Assembly (NCBI RefSeq): GCF_002285495.1
Contig: NZ_CP016786.1
Location: 2,246,001 to 2,310,000, forward strand
Length of the DNA: 64,000 bases
Direction of reading: 5' to 3'
From: Clostridium isatidis
GTDB taxonomy: Bacteria; Bacillota; Clostridia; Clostridiales; Clostridiaceae
Shown here: positions 1 to 8,512 of the stretch, one piece after another
How positions within the stretch are numbered: position 1 is the stretch's first letter
How the letters are laid out: each line of letters begins with the position of its first letter
Notes under the pieces: generated by a model
Told to the model about the DNA's origin: nothing
What the model saw: only the letters and a program-made list of their open reading frames with translations
Databases searched by the model: none
Program-made: the position numbers and the translations under genes

Positions 1-78
1 TATCCATAGTATTACTATTTCATTAATTACTCTCTATAGTCTTTCTGATATTCTATGAATTACTGAAAACTTTATATG

Positions 79-2313
79 TTACAAGAAAAACAACCTATTA
101 TCTAATACACCTGATGGAATAAAATCAATAGCTTTACATATCTTATCTGCATACCCTACAGTTATAGGTAATCTTAAAGCTTTGGTAGATCCAACATGGA
201 CATTTGCTAAAAAATATATTTGTTTCAGAATTGTCATCATTTCAGCTTTTCCATATATTTTTTCAATTTTTAATGGTCTAGGTGAACCTAAATTTTCTCG
301 AATATCCGTAGTTATTAAATATGCTTTGTCTTCTTTTAATATATAACTTCCGGCTTTTGGATTTTTTACCTCTCCATTTTTAATCTCAGCTATTTTTAGT
401 GGTATATTCTTCTTTATTTCAACTATAGTAAAATCTATTGATTTTTTATCAAAATAATTTTTATACCAATCTAAATCCTCTCTAGAAAATCCATCCCTAT
501 GAATCATAATATTTTTAGGATATCTACCGTATTTTTCTTCATAAGATAATAAAATTTTATCAAATATTTCTTGTAATATTTCAGTTTGAATAATCTCACC
601 ACTTTGAGGTATTGTAGGCTTGTAATAATTAATAAGCTCACCATACTTATCAAAAACAACCGAACAAGCTGGATTATGTATTCCTTTTTCTCTTGTTCCA
701 ACATCTAAACCAATAAAACAATCAATATCCCCTGGCATGTTTGAAATTCCCCAGGGAACTCCTCCTATTTTTCCAAGAATACCAAGAGCAATATTATGTA
801 AATAATACAATTCTGTTTTGCTTGTAGAATTTACAAATCTTTCTGCAGTTTTTAAAGAAACCATTTGAGATGGTATTCCAAGTTCAGCCCATACTCTTTT
901 AAAAGGATTATATGGATTTTCATTTTCATCATCTTCAATATTTGGAATTATTGCAATAATAAAACTTAGACTACTATATTCCTTAAGTCTCAAAGCAGCT
1001 TTTTTATAATCTATTATATCTCCTGCTTTATATTCCTCATATATACATTCTTTTTTATCAAAATTTAAATATAATAAATTCTTTTTAATATACTTATTTT
1101 CCTCTTTATGATATTTTCCTTCCTTTAAAAAATCGAATATTGCTCTAATAGTTTTTTGAGTTTCAATTTCTTCTCCTTCAGGATATATAACCCCAAAGTT
1201 TACTTTTTGTTTTGAAATTTTATAAAATCCCTTACTAAAAACATTAATCTTATTTTTAATAATTCCATTAGCACTTAATAATATTGGTTCTTCAATAATT
1301 CCCTTACTATAGCCTAATTTAGAGACATCATCAAAATAAGAAGCTATAAATTTAATATCATTTAATTCCTTTATACTTCCTATATCATTTATAAAAGATT
1401 TTAAAGTTACATATCTATAACTCATTTCCATTTTTAACAAAGGTTCTATTTTTATAGAGAAATTAGGGTCATATTTTTTCAAATATTCTCTAGTAATAAT
1501 TGGTTCTAAAGAATGGGGAATAAATTCATAAATCTTTTTTCCTGTTTTAACTTTTATAACATTAGCATTCTTATCTTCCTCTGTAAATTGATTTACTCTA
1601 TAAGCTTGGTTCATATTTTTATAATACTCTATTAAATTCACTCCTAGTTCAGGTGATACTTCACCTACCCTTCTATCAGAAATTTCTACAATTTCACCAG
1701 TTCCTTTAATATTACTCCACTTATTCTTAACTGTTAATCCAATTATATCTTTCTTTTCGTTAATAAAATCAAAAATAGTTTTTTGGGTTGAAAAATCTGA
1801 TGAACAACTAATATATAAAATTACTTCACCATTTTTCAAAACTTCAGGGTTAATCTTAAATTTTCTTTTGAAATATATCCCATTTTGAGTTTGATATTTT
1901 TCAGATAAATCTCTATCTATTATAGTATTACATATTATCTCATCCGTATATTTTGTAATATATTTCTTATACCCAAACTTATTCCTTACTTGTCTTAAAG
2001 AATTGTTTATATAATAAATTACAACTTCTTTATAAATATCTAAATTATTTTCAATTCCTAACTCTGTTGATTTATTAAAATTGATCTCCATATTATCCAT
2101 CTTTGGAATACTAAGCTTTTCTAAAGCATATAACTTGTGATTTTTAACAAATACTGCTTTAAAATTATTATATGAATGCATTTTGTATCTAGCTTGTCCT
2201 AAAATCTTATGAATATTGTCTATTTCACATTTTGGTACAATAGAATATTCATAAAATTTTAAAGGTTTTATATAACCTATTCCTTTAAAAGCTTCTATTG
2301 TTAAATTTTCCAC
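79..2313 (-). CDS. Long-A prokaryotic Argonaute, DNA-guided nuclease
   Basis: This 744-residue protein is a prokaryotic Argonaute of the catalytically active long type. The PIWI domain carries a full DEDD tetrad: D537 (in FIGLDVGT), E573 (in PQSGEIIQTE), D607 (in IMIHRDGF) and D723 (in VGYAD). The spacings of 36, 70 and 186 residues equal those of CbAgo (D541, E577, D611, D727). The MID region contains NPFKRVWAELGIPSQ (about 469-483), fitting a pocket for a 5'-phosphorylated guide. The start is a GTG with GGAGG 7 nt upstream. Relatives use short DNA guides to cut DNA and act against plasmids and phages; that this one does so is inferred. No partner gene follows before the window edge. It lies downstream of a GATC restriction operon, past a decayed NERD gene. 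Confidence 0.93.
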   Translation of the reverse strand: MENLTIEAFKGIGYIKPLKFYEYSIVPKCEIDNIHKILGQARYKMHSYNNFKAVFVKNHKLYALEKLSIPKMDNMEINFNKSTELGIENNLDIYKEVVIYYINNSLRQVRNKFGYKKYITKYTDEIICNTIIDRDLSEKYQTQNGIYFKRKFKINPEVLKNGEVILYISCSSDFSTQKTIFDFINEKKDIIGLTVKNKWSNIKGTGEIVEISDRRVGEVSPELGVNLIEYYKNMNQAYRVNQFTEEDKNANVIKVKTGKKIYEFIPHSLEPIITREYLKKYDPNFSIKIEPLLKMEMSYRYVTLKSFINDIGSIKELNDIKFIASYFDDVSKLGYSKGIIEEPILLSANGIIKNKINVFSKGFYKISKQKVNFGVIYPEGEEIETQKTIRAIFDFLKEGKYHKEENKYIKKNLLYLNFDKKECIYEEYKAGDIIDYKKAALRLKEYSSLSFIIAIIPNIEDDENENPYNPFKRVWAELGIPSQMVSLKTAERFVNSTSKTELYYLHNIALGILGKIGGVPWGISNMPGDIDCFIGLDVGTREKGIHNPACSVVFDKYGELINYYKPTIPQSGEIIQTEILQEIFDKILLSYEEKYGRYPKNIMIHRDGFSREDLDWYKNYFDKKSIDFTIVEIKKNIPLKIAEIKNGEVKNPKAGSYILKEDKAYLITTDIRENLGSPRPLKIEKIYGKAEMMTILKQIYFLANVHVGSTKALRLPITVGYADKICKAIDFIPSGVLDNRLFFL

Positions 2314-2453
2314 ATTTTCTCCTCCAAATCTAATTGAATTATACTATTTTATTCATTTTTTACTCAATTTTACCTAATAAAATATTAAATTTCAATATTT
2401 TCTATATAAACCTTATATATTTATTAAAACCTAAAAATTACAGTAGTTAAATC

Positions 2454-2822
2454 GTTGGAGATGAGAAAAATAAATATTGGACACAAACCCTTCAAAATAA
2501 TCAAAAGAATAAGTTTTATAATCCAATATGGCAAAATAAAAGTCATATAAGCACATTAAAATCTACTTTAGAAATTGATAGGATAATTTTTATAAATTTT
2601 TTATTATATTTAGTGAGCATTATACTCTTAAAAAATTAATCTAATTTCTTCTAATGCAAAGGTAATAAAAAGAAAGCAATTAAGGAAGATATGAATAATT
2701 CCTTTACTTTAATGTCAAAGGAAGAAATAGATAAATTATATATAAAGTTGTAAGCTTACACCCATGCTAATGATTTTATTAAAAAAGTTCATGTAGAAAA
2801 TATAAAGGCTAAAAGATTGTAA
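2454..2822 (+). pseudogene. Decayed NERD-domain nuclease-like gene
   Basis: This stretch has no intact open frame, but three plus-strand pieces in shifting frames resemble a NERD (nuclease-related) domain protein. The first piece reads VGDEKNKYWTQTLQ and continues to FYNPIWQNKSHISTLK. After frame changes come SEHYTLKKL, then FTLMSKEEIDKLY, an in-frame stop, and a tail ending NIKAKRL. In NERD proteins a similar run of YW-Q, FYNP--QN--HI and VFS---T-K blocks is typical. No start is visible. I infer a multiply frameshifted remnant left between the Argonaute and restriction genes. The assignment rests on remembered family patterns, not a search. Confidence 0.55.
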
Positions 2823-2842
2823 TTTATCTTTTAGCCTTTTTT
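2804..2842. terminator. Bidirectional hairpin terminator
   Basis: A 14-bp perfect stem (AAAGGCTAAAAGAT with its complement) encloses an 8-nt loop and is followed by a T run on the plus strand. It sits just downstream of the minus-strand DpnII-like nuclease and at the end of the plus-strand NERD remnant, so it can serve both. Confidence 0.7.
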
Positions 2843-2885
2843 AATTCAATCTAAAATTAGCTCTAAAAATTATTAAATAATCTAT

Positions 2886-3815
2886 TTATATACTTATACT
2901 TTCATTTAATATACTTTCCAATATTCCTTCTTCTATCATATTTAAATTTAATAAATATTTATTATGTTCAAAAGTTTCCTGTAAAGATTTACTTGCTGCA
3001 AGCCATCCTTTTCCATCAGTAATCCAAATAAATTCATAACCATCAGAAATTATTAAATCATATAATGTTTTATATTCCCCTGCTGTCGCTTTTAACTTTG
3101 AACCTCCACCACTATAATAATTTGTTTCTATTAAGAACAGTTTATTATTTGTTTTAATTGCAAAATCAAATCTTCTACTAGCCTTATCAACCTTAACATT
3201 TAAATTCCACTTTTCTTTAATTCTATTAGGGGTAGCTTGTACAGTATATTCGTAATTATATTTATTACATAAATCTTTTATAAATAGCTCAACTAAATTT
3301 TCCATGCTAGTTCCTGAACGATTTTTTCTACCATTACTATCAAGCCCAACCTCTACTCCTAGTACATAATCTACTAAATTTTTAACTTTCTTATTTTTAA
3401 TAATATCCAATATCCCTGTATTTTTAGTAAATTCTACAATTCTATCTATATCATTCTCTGATAAATCAACAGTATTAGACAAATCATATTTTTCAATATC
3501 AAACTTTATTTCATTATCATCAATTGGTTTTAATATTTGAAAACAACTCTCTCTACTTGCTAGTAATATAGGAATAGCTTTTATAATATCTGGATACTTT
3601 TTTAATAAACTTTTAAATTCCTCTTCAACCTTCTCTTTTCCAAGTAAATAATTTAATAAGTTTAAACTCATTTCTACTTCTGATAAATTTTTATAAACTT
3701 TTTTCCATTTTACAAAATAATCCCATCCACTTATGCTATCTTTTAAACTACTCATGAAGTATTTAAATGTTTCTTCTGATTTATTATAATCAATTCTTTT
3801 TTTATCTAAATTCAT
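2886..3815 (-). CDS. dpnB: DpnII-family type II restriction endonuclease (GATC)
   Basis: This 309-residue protein closely resembles DpnII/MboI-type endonucleases, which cut unmethylated GATC. Two blocks match DpnII well: NLVDYVLGVEVGLDSNGRKN followed by RSGTSMEN (about 147-175), and RRFDFAIKTNNKLFLIETN followed by YYSGGGSK (about 214-241), which holds the D...E-x-N nuclease core. The usual DpnII length is about 288 residues, so this is full length. The ATG is preceded by GAGGGG. It is the last gene of a four-gene minus-strand run with three methyltransferases, the expected order for protection before cleavage. The GATC specificity is inferred from family similarity. Confidence 0.92.
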   Translation of the reverse strand: MNLDKKRIDYNKSEETFKYFMSSLKDSISGWDYFVKWKKVYKNLSEVEMSLNLLNYLLGKEKVEEEFKSLLKKYPDIIKAIPILLASRESCFQILKPIDDNEIKFDIEKYDLSNTVDLSENDIDRIVEFTKNTGILDIIKNKKVKNLVDYVLGVEVGLDSNGRKNRSGTSMENLVELFIKDLCNKYNYEYTVQATPNRIKEKWNLNVKVDKASRRFDFAIKTNNKLFLIETNYYSGGGSKLKATAGEYKTLYDLIISDGYEFIWITDGKGWLAASKSLQETFEHNKYLLNLNMIEEGILESILNESISI

Positions 3816-3879
3816 CCCAAATCCCCTCTTTACTTATATATTTTTGTCTATACTATAAATAGAAGTATATAATTTTATT

Positions 3880-4779
3880 TTAATAATTAGTTATTAACAA
3901 TTCTGTTATCTTCCCTCTTTTACTTGCGTCTGAATTAATATTTCTTTTTGCATAAACTCTCTTTATATTAAATTCAGAATATAAATCATCAAAAAAATTA
4001 TCATTCTCATCTAAATTTTTAGGATCCGAATTACTTAACATTATTTTGGCTCCTCTATCACTCATCTCTTTATAAAAATCTCTTAATAATATTTGTGATT
4101 CATCATTAAAAGAACTTTTATTATAAGACGTAAATCCCCCTTTTGTTACTGGTCTATATGGTGGATCAAAATATACAAATGTATTATTATTTATATACTC
4201 ATCAACTTCATAAAAATTCTTATTTAAAATTTTAACTCTAAATTCCCCATTTTTATTTTTCATATTTAGGAATTTAGAAATATTCATTAACAATTCTTCA
4301 TCAAAGAAACTTGGATTTTTATACTTTCCAAAGGGTACATTAAATTCTCCTTTTGAATTCTCTCTATATAATCCATTAAAACATGTTTTATTTAAAAATA
4401 TAAAATAAGTAGCTAATTGTAATTTATTACAATCTAAGGAATTAAACTTATTTCTGATTTCATAAAATAGTTTTTCCCTTTCTTCCATTTCTAAGTTTAA
4501 ATATATATTCTTAAGCTTCTTTATTTCTTCTATTAATTTTTCAGGATTATCTCTAATAACTTCATATAAATTTATCAACTTAGAATTTATATCATTTATT
4601 ATGTATTCTTCAAAATAATCATTTTCTAAGAAATAAAAAAACACTGAACCAGCACCAACAAAAGGCTCCACGTATCTTTTAATGTCTTTTATATTTTCAG
4701 GTAAATCACTCACTATTTCATCTAAAAGCTGTGTCTTTCCACCAGCCCATTTTAAGAAGGGCTTAATACTAGATTTCAT
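3880..4779 (-). CDS. dpnM: Dam/DpnM-type adenine-N6 DNA methyltransferase (GATC)
   Basis: This is an alpha-class adenine methylase of the Dam/DpnM family, transferring methyl from S-adenosylmethionine to the adenine of GATC in double-stranded DNA. The N-terminus has the family signature PFLKWAGGKTQLL, then PFVGAGSVFF (motif I) and, near residue 205, the catalytic DPPYRP (motif IV). I place the start at the ATG at 4779, with AGGAG 8 nt upstream, rather than at the GTG three codons earlier. Full length is 299 residues, close to DpnM. It lies between the DpnA-like methylase and the DpnII-like nuclease, 25-65 bp from each, as one operon. Confidence 0.93.
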   Translation of the reverse strand: MKSSIKPFLKWAGGKTQLLDEIVSDLPENIKDIKRYVEPFVGAGSVFFYFLENDYFEEYIINDINSKLINLYEVIRDNPEKLIEEIKKLKNIYLNLEMEEREKLFYEIRNKFNSLDCNKLQLATYFIFLNKTCFNGLYRENSKGEFNVPFGKYKNPSFFDEELLMNISKFLNMKNKNGEFRVKILNKNFYEVDEYINNNTFVYFDPPYRPVTKGGFTSYNKSSFNDESQILLRDFYKEMSDRGAKIMLSNSDPKNLDENDNFFDDLYSEFNIKRVYAKRNINSDASKRGKITELLITNY

Positions 4780-4812
4780 TGTTATCACTCCTAAATTAAT
4801 CTAACTACTCCA

Positions 4813-5577
4813 TTATGTAATTAGATTTTCTATTTCTTTTATTCTTTTGTTTGTAATTTCTAGATATTCCTCTTCTTTATCTATTCCTATAAAAACTCTA
4901 TTATTTTCTATAGCAACAACTCCAGTTGATCCTGAACCACAAAAGGGATCTAAAATTATATCACCTTCATTTGTACTTGATAATATACATCTATATAACA
5001 GTTCTTTTGGTTTTTGAGTTGGATGATATCCATGTTTCTTTTCCCTTTTCGGAGTTGTTGATATTTCCCATACACTTCTCATTTGTTTTCCACCATTCAT
5101 TTCTTTCATCAAATAATAGTTAAAAGTATGTTTTGCTTTCTTATTCTTTTTTACCCAAAGTAATGTCTCTTGACTTGCTGTAAAACATCTACAACCTAAA
5201 TTAGGGGCAGCATTTGGTTTTACCCAAGTTACTTCATTTATTATGTAATATCCTAACTTTTGTAATGCAAAGGCAATTGAATGGATAATGTGATATGTTC
5301 CTGATATCCACATAGTTCCATTATCTTTTAAAACTCTATCACATGCCTTTAACCATTTCATATTAAATTTATAATCAAGTTCAACTCCTAAAGATTTATC
5401 CCACTCCCCTTTATTAACACTTTCCATTTTTCCAGATTTACATGTTATTCCATCATTACTAAGTTTATAAGGTGGATCCGCGAATATCATATCTATTGAT
5501 TTACTTTCCATTTTCTTTAATTCCTTAATACAATCCCCCAATAATAACTTGTAGTTTTTTTCATCTATGTATTTCAT
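4813..5577 (-). CDS. dpnA: DpnA-like beta-class adenine DNA methyltransferase
   Basis: This 254-residue protein is a beta-class DNA methyltransferase: the catalytic motif ADPPYKLSNDG is near the N-terminus (about 35-45) and the AdoMet motif LDPFCGSGSTG is near the C-terminus (about 216-226). This order and size match DpnA, the second methylase of DpnII-type systems, which in Streptococcus pneumoniae can methylate single-stranded GATC DNA and so protects incoming transforming strands. The start is an ATG with a GGCGG site. Here it precedes dpnM, whereas the pneumococcal order is dpnM, dpnA, dpnB. Whether it acts on single strands here is an inference. Confidence 0.88.
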   Translation of the reverse strand: MKYIDEKNYKLLLGDCIKELKKMESKSIDMIFADPPYKLSNDGITCKSGKMESVNKGEWDKSLGVELDYKFNMKWLKACDRVLKDNGTMWISGTYHIIHSIAFALQKLGYYIINEVTWVKPNAAPNLGCRCFTASQETLLWVKKNKKAKHTFNYYLMKEMNGGKQMRSVWEISTTPKREKKHGYHPTQKPKELLYRCILSSTNEGDIILDPFCGSGSTGVVAIENNRVFIGIDKEEEYLEITNKRIKEIENLIT

Positions 5578-5653
5578 AATTAACCGCCTTTATAGTTAAT
5601 ACTCATACTCTTTATTATAAAGAAATTTATCAATAAATCCAATTTAAAAGATA

Positions 5654-6370
5654 TTATTTAAAGAAAATAAATATATATTCATGAGCTAATAGATAAAAGT
5701 TTCTTTTTAAACTTATTTCCTCCCAATATTTTGTAGAACTACAATTATGCTGTTCTTTTATTATTATCTCCTTAAGATTAAAACCTTCATTTATAAATAA
5801 TTGCATAACATTAAATCCTAATGGAATAACACGACCATTTTTTCTTATATCCTCCATCATAATTGCACAATACTTCCTTTTTTTTAATACTCGAAATGCT
5901 TCTTTTGAAACCTCCTTCATACTTTCATAAAATTCATCTAAATTTAGCAATGATAAGTCATCTTCTAAATCCTTACTGTATTTTATAATATTTGAATATG
6001 GGGGATGAGTACAAATTAAGTCTATACTCTCACTTTCAATAACATCTAAATTTCTAGCACTAGCCTTGATTAATTTTATATCTTTATCACCTTTAATTGA
6101 ATAAATTCTATTTTTAGATATCTTTAAAGCCTCATCATTTATATCTATTCCAATAGCTCTTCTATTTAATAACTTTGCTTCAATAAGAGTAGTTCCACTA
6201 CCTAAAAATTGATCTAATATTAGATCATTTTCTTTTGAATATCTTAATATAAGATTTCTAGGCACATATGGACTCCAATTGCCTGGATAATCTCCTTTAT
6301 GAGTTTCCCAGTTTCCCCTATTTTTAAAACTCCATATTGATTTGGTTTCAAGATTAAATTCTCTATACAT
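5654..6370 (-). CDS. DNA methyltransferase of a second restriction system
   Basis: This 238-residue AdoMet-dependent DNA methyltransferase has motif I as LDQFLGSGTTLIEA (about 53-66), followed by GIDINDEA, and the catalytic motif as THPPY (about 124-128). The HPPY form is unlike the DPPY of its two neighbours, so the target base (N4-cytosine or N6-adenine) is unclear. There is little space for a target-recognition domain except after motif IV. The ATG follows GGGAAG. A likely partner is the small nuclease starting 124 bp away on the opposite strand, making a divergent pair. It also leads directly into dpnA with a 76-bp gap, so it could be a third methylase of that operon; I favour the divergent pair. 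Confidence 0.8.
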   Translation of the reverse strand: MYREFNLETKSIWSFKNRGNWETHKGDYPGNWSPYVPRNLILRYSKENDLILDQFLGSGTTLIEAKLLNRRAIGIDINDEALKISKNRIYSIKGDKDIKLIKASARNLDVIESESIDLICTHPPYSNIIKYSKDLEDDLSLLNLDEFYESMKEVSKEAFRVLKKRKYCAIMMEDIRKNGRVIPLGFNVMQLFINEGFNLKEIIIKEQHNCSSTKYWEEISLKRNFYLLAHEYIFIFFK

Positions 6371-6493
6371 TTTATCACTTCCCTATGAAGGAATTTTGGT
6401 CAAAATTTCTTTGATTTATTCTTTTCTACATTACTTTCATTTATAATATGCTTAGACAAGCTTTTATATATTTCATTTAAAGGGGGAATTTTT

Positions 6494-7018
6494 TTGGCTA
6501 AAAATATATATGGTGGGGGAAAACAAACAAATATTAATGGACTAAAATTTGAACAAGAAACAGATTTACAAGATGCCTTATCAAATGTACCGGGTTATGA
6601 AATTATAAATAATGTAATATATTATAATGGCGAATATATTGGCATGCTTGCTAAAAAGCATGACTTATATAAACTAATATTAAATCCAAGAGGAATAAAC
6701 TATAAAGAATATATTTCAAAACAACTATTACCAGATGAGGCTCTTTTTCTAGAAAAAACTAATACTATTTTTATAATAGAGAAAAAATTTCAAAATGTAG
6801 GCGGTTCTGTTGATGAAAAATTACAAACATTTGGATTTAAAATTTATCAATATTCAAAGCTTTTTGATCCATTAAAAATAAAAGTAAAATATTTTTATTT
6901 ATTAAATGACTGGTTTAAAAAACCTCAATATAAAGATATATTAGATTACATGGAGATAAATGGTTGTAAATATTTTTTCAATGAGATACCTTTGAATTTT
7001 CTTGAACTTCCTAATTAA
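6494..7018 (+). CDS. Probable PD-(D/E)XK type II restriction endonuclease
   Basis: This 174-residue protein begins with a glycine- and asparagine-rich segment (GGGKQTNINGLKFEQ) that I recall from small type II restriction enzymes, though I cannot name a specific one. The core KTNTIFIIEKKFQNVGGSVD (about 94-113) looks like the E-x-K half of a PD-(D/E)XK active site, followed by DEKLQTFGFKIYQY. D79 and E80 in LPDEALFLE may supply the acidic partner. The start is TTG with GGGGG 7 nt upstream. It is the only intact plus-strand gene in the defense cluster and diverges from a methylase, the common layout of a type II pair. The recognition sequence is unknown. Confidence 0.62.
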   Translation: MAKNIYGGGKQTNINGLKFEQETDLQDALSNVPGYEIINNVIYYNGEYIGMLAKKHDLYKLILNPRGINYKEYISKQLLPDEALFLEKTNTIFIIEKKFQNVGGSVDEKLQTFGFKIYQYSKLFDPLKIKVKYFYLLNDWFKKPQYKDILDYMEINGCKYFFNEIPLNFLELPN

Positions 7019-7053
7019 AAATAAAACATTTTTATAAAATGAAAATTATAAGG

Positions 7054-7091
7054 TTAGTGACTGTATCAGAATTATCTTATACAGTCACTAA
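7054..7091 (+). terminator. Terminator of the small restriction nuclease gene
   Basis: A 13-bp perfect stem (TTAGTGACTGTAT and its complement) with a 12-nt loop is followed by a T run, 35 bp after the stop codon of the nuclease. Confidence 0.75.
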
Positions 7092-7140
7092 TTTTAATAA
7101 TTTTTGAATATGTTTTATCTCTACTTACTTATATCAAAAA

Positions 7141-7574
7141 TTATTTATCCAAATTATTTTTTATATAATTTATAAATCTTAATTTATTCTCTTCGTTATT
7201 CTTTTCTATTTTAAGAGTTCTCATCCTATCATTTTTGATTTTAAACCTTTTAAATTCCTTAAGTAAATCATCCTCTAATTAAAAGCTATCCACCAAAAAA
7301 TGAATATTATTGACATCATTCCTGTTAATTATAATCTCATCATGTTTATCCTTATATTCATATCCAAAAACTTCACAAATCTTCTTCCAAAAAGAAGTAT
7401 AAATTTTATTAACTAATAAGGCACGTTCTTCTTTAAGATACTTTGCCTCTTCAATATTAGGTACTTGAATCTCTTTCAAATATTGATTATTTAGATGTTT
7501 CTTTAGCATCTCATTAACAATTTTTCTTGATACATAGTTTGCAGCTTCTTCAAAATTTTTAACTATCCCAAGAT
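7141..7574 (-). pseudogene. Truncated unknown gene split by a stop codon
   Basis: A single minus-strand frame from about 7574 to 7141 encodes roughly 143 residues if one TAA at 7279-7281 is read through. The first part contains NFEEAANYVSRKIVNEML and FWKKICEVFGYEYKDKHDEI; the second runs from LEDDLLKEFKRFKIKNDRM to NYIKNNLDK. There is no start codon at the upstream end, where a stop closes the frame, so the 5' end is missing. A shorter 76-residue frame beginning at 7509 lacks a clear ribosome binding site. I do not recognise the family. The lysine- and glutamate-rich helical composition gives no functional clue. It sits at the border between the defense genes and a prophage remnant. Confidence 0.45.
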
Positions 7575-7687
7575 ACCAGCTCCTAAATTTTAAGTATTAT
7601 TATTTATCATATTATACTTAATTATTTTAGTTACTGGTTATTTTTAAATATCTTAAAATTAAAGAATATTATTTTTTTGAATATCCT

Positions 7688-8512
7688 TTATCCCCCCAAC
7701 ATCCCCCTCAGTTTCTCCTTATTCTCCTCCGATTTAATCTTCCTTATACTTGGATTTTTATTTTCTATGTTTATGCACATTTCTATAAGCCTATCAACAA
7801 TTCTTTCCCCATATCTTTCCTTTAGCTGGCCAAGGGAATAGTTGCTTGTAACTATGGTTGGCAGTTTCTTTCTGTACCTGCTGTCTAGGATGGTGTAGAT
7901 TTTTGATAGGCTCCATTCTGTCCCTTGTTCTGTGCCTAGGTCGTCAATTACTAGAAGGTCAGCAGCTTCTATGGATTTTAGGATTTCGTATTCTCCTTCC
8001 CTGCCCCAGCTGTTGTAGGTTTCCCTTATTCTTTCTAAAAGACCATTAATGCTAATGCAGACTACAGGAACTCCCTTCTTTAGGAGGCTATTTGCTATTG
8101 CAAAGGATAAATAACTTTTACCATTACCTACAGAGCCAGTTATTAGAAGGCCTAGTCCCTCTTCCTTGATCTTTTTAAAGTTTTCTGCATATTTAAGGCC
8201 AAGGTTATAGAACCTTTTATCTCCCTTCTTAAAGTCCCAGTTTTCAAAGGTTTTGTCATAAAAGCTTCTTTCCATAAGGGAATTTTTTAGGAGGATTTTT
8301 AGTCTATCTCTTTTTTCTTCCTCCTTCTCCCTTATCTCCTGCTCTTTTAGCTCCTTCTTTTTGCAGCTGCATAAAACCTTCACCCTCATGCTTCTTCCAA
8401 AGAGTTCTAGAATCTTTTGTGTTTTCTCCCCACAGATATTACAAGTCGTCAAGGTCGAGGATACATCCCCTTCTTCGAAGTTCTTCTTCATAACTTGATA
8501 TAGCATCTCCAC
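7688..8512 (-). CDS. DnaC/IstB-like AAA+ helicase loader of a phage-type element
   Basis: This protein of up to 274 residues is a DnaC-type ATPase that would load the replicative helicase at an element origin. It has a Cys cluster (CNICGEKTQK and CSCKKKE, about 24-52) as in Firmicute phage loaders, a Walker A GSVGNGKSYL (about 126-135), a Walker B LLVIDDLGTEQG and a sensor-like IVTSNYSLGQL. It overlaps the end of the upstream replication gene by 74 bp, typical translational coupling. The start is uncertain: GTG at 8512, ATG two codons later, or ATG at codon 8 are all possible after AAAGGTGGAG. It is the last gene of the remnant replication module. Confidence 0.82.
   Translation of the reverse strand: MEMLYQVMKKNFEEGDVSSTLTTCNICGEKTQKILELFGRSMRVKVLCSCKKKELKEQEIREKEEEKRDRLKILLKNSLMERSFYDKTFENWDFKKGDKRFYNLGLKYAENFKKIKEEGLGLLITGSVGNGKSYLSFAIANSLLKKGVPVVCISINGLLERIRETYNSWGREGEYEILKSIEAADLLVIDDLGTEQGTEWSLSKIYTILDSRYRKKLPTIVTSNYSLGQLKERYGERIVDRLIEMCINIENKNPSIRKIKSEENKEKLRGMLGG

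Noticed and set aside
1..78. A partner gene downstream of the Argonaute
   Set aside because: The bases left in the window contain no ribosome site with an open frame; any partner would lie outside.
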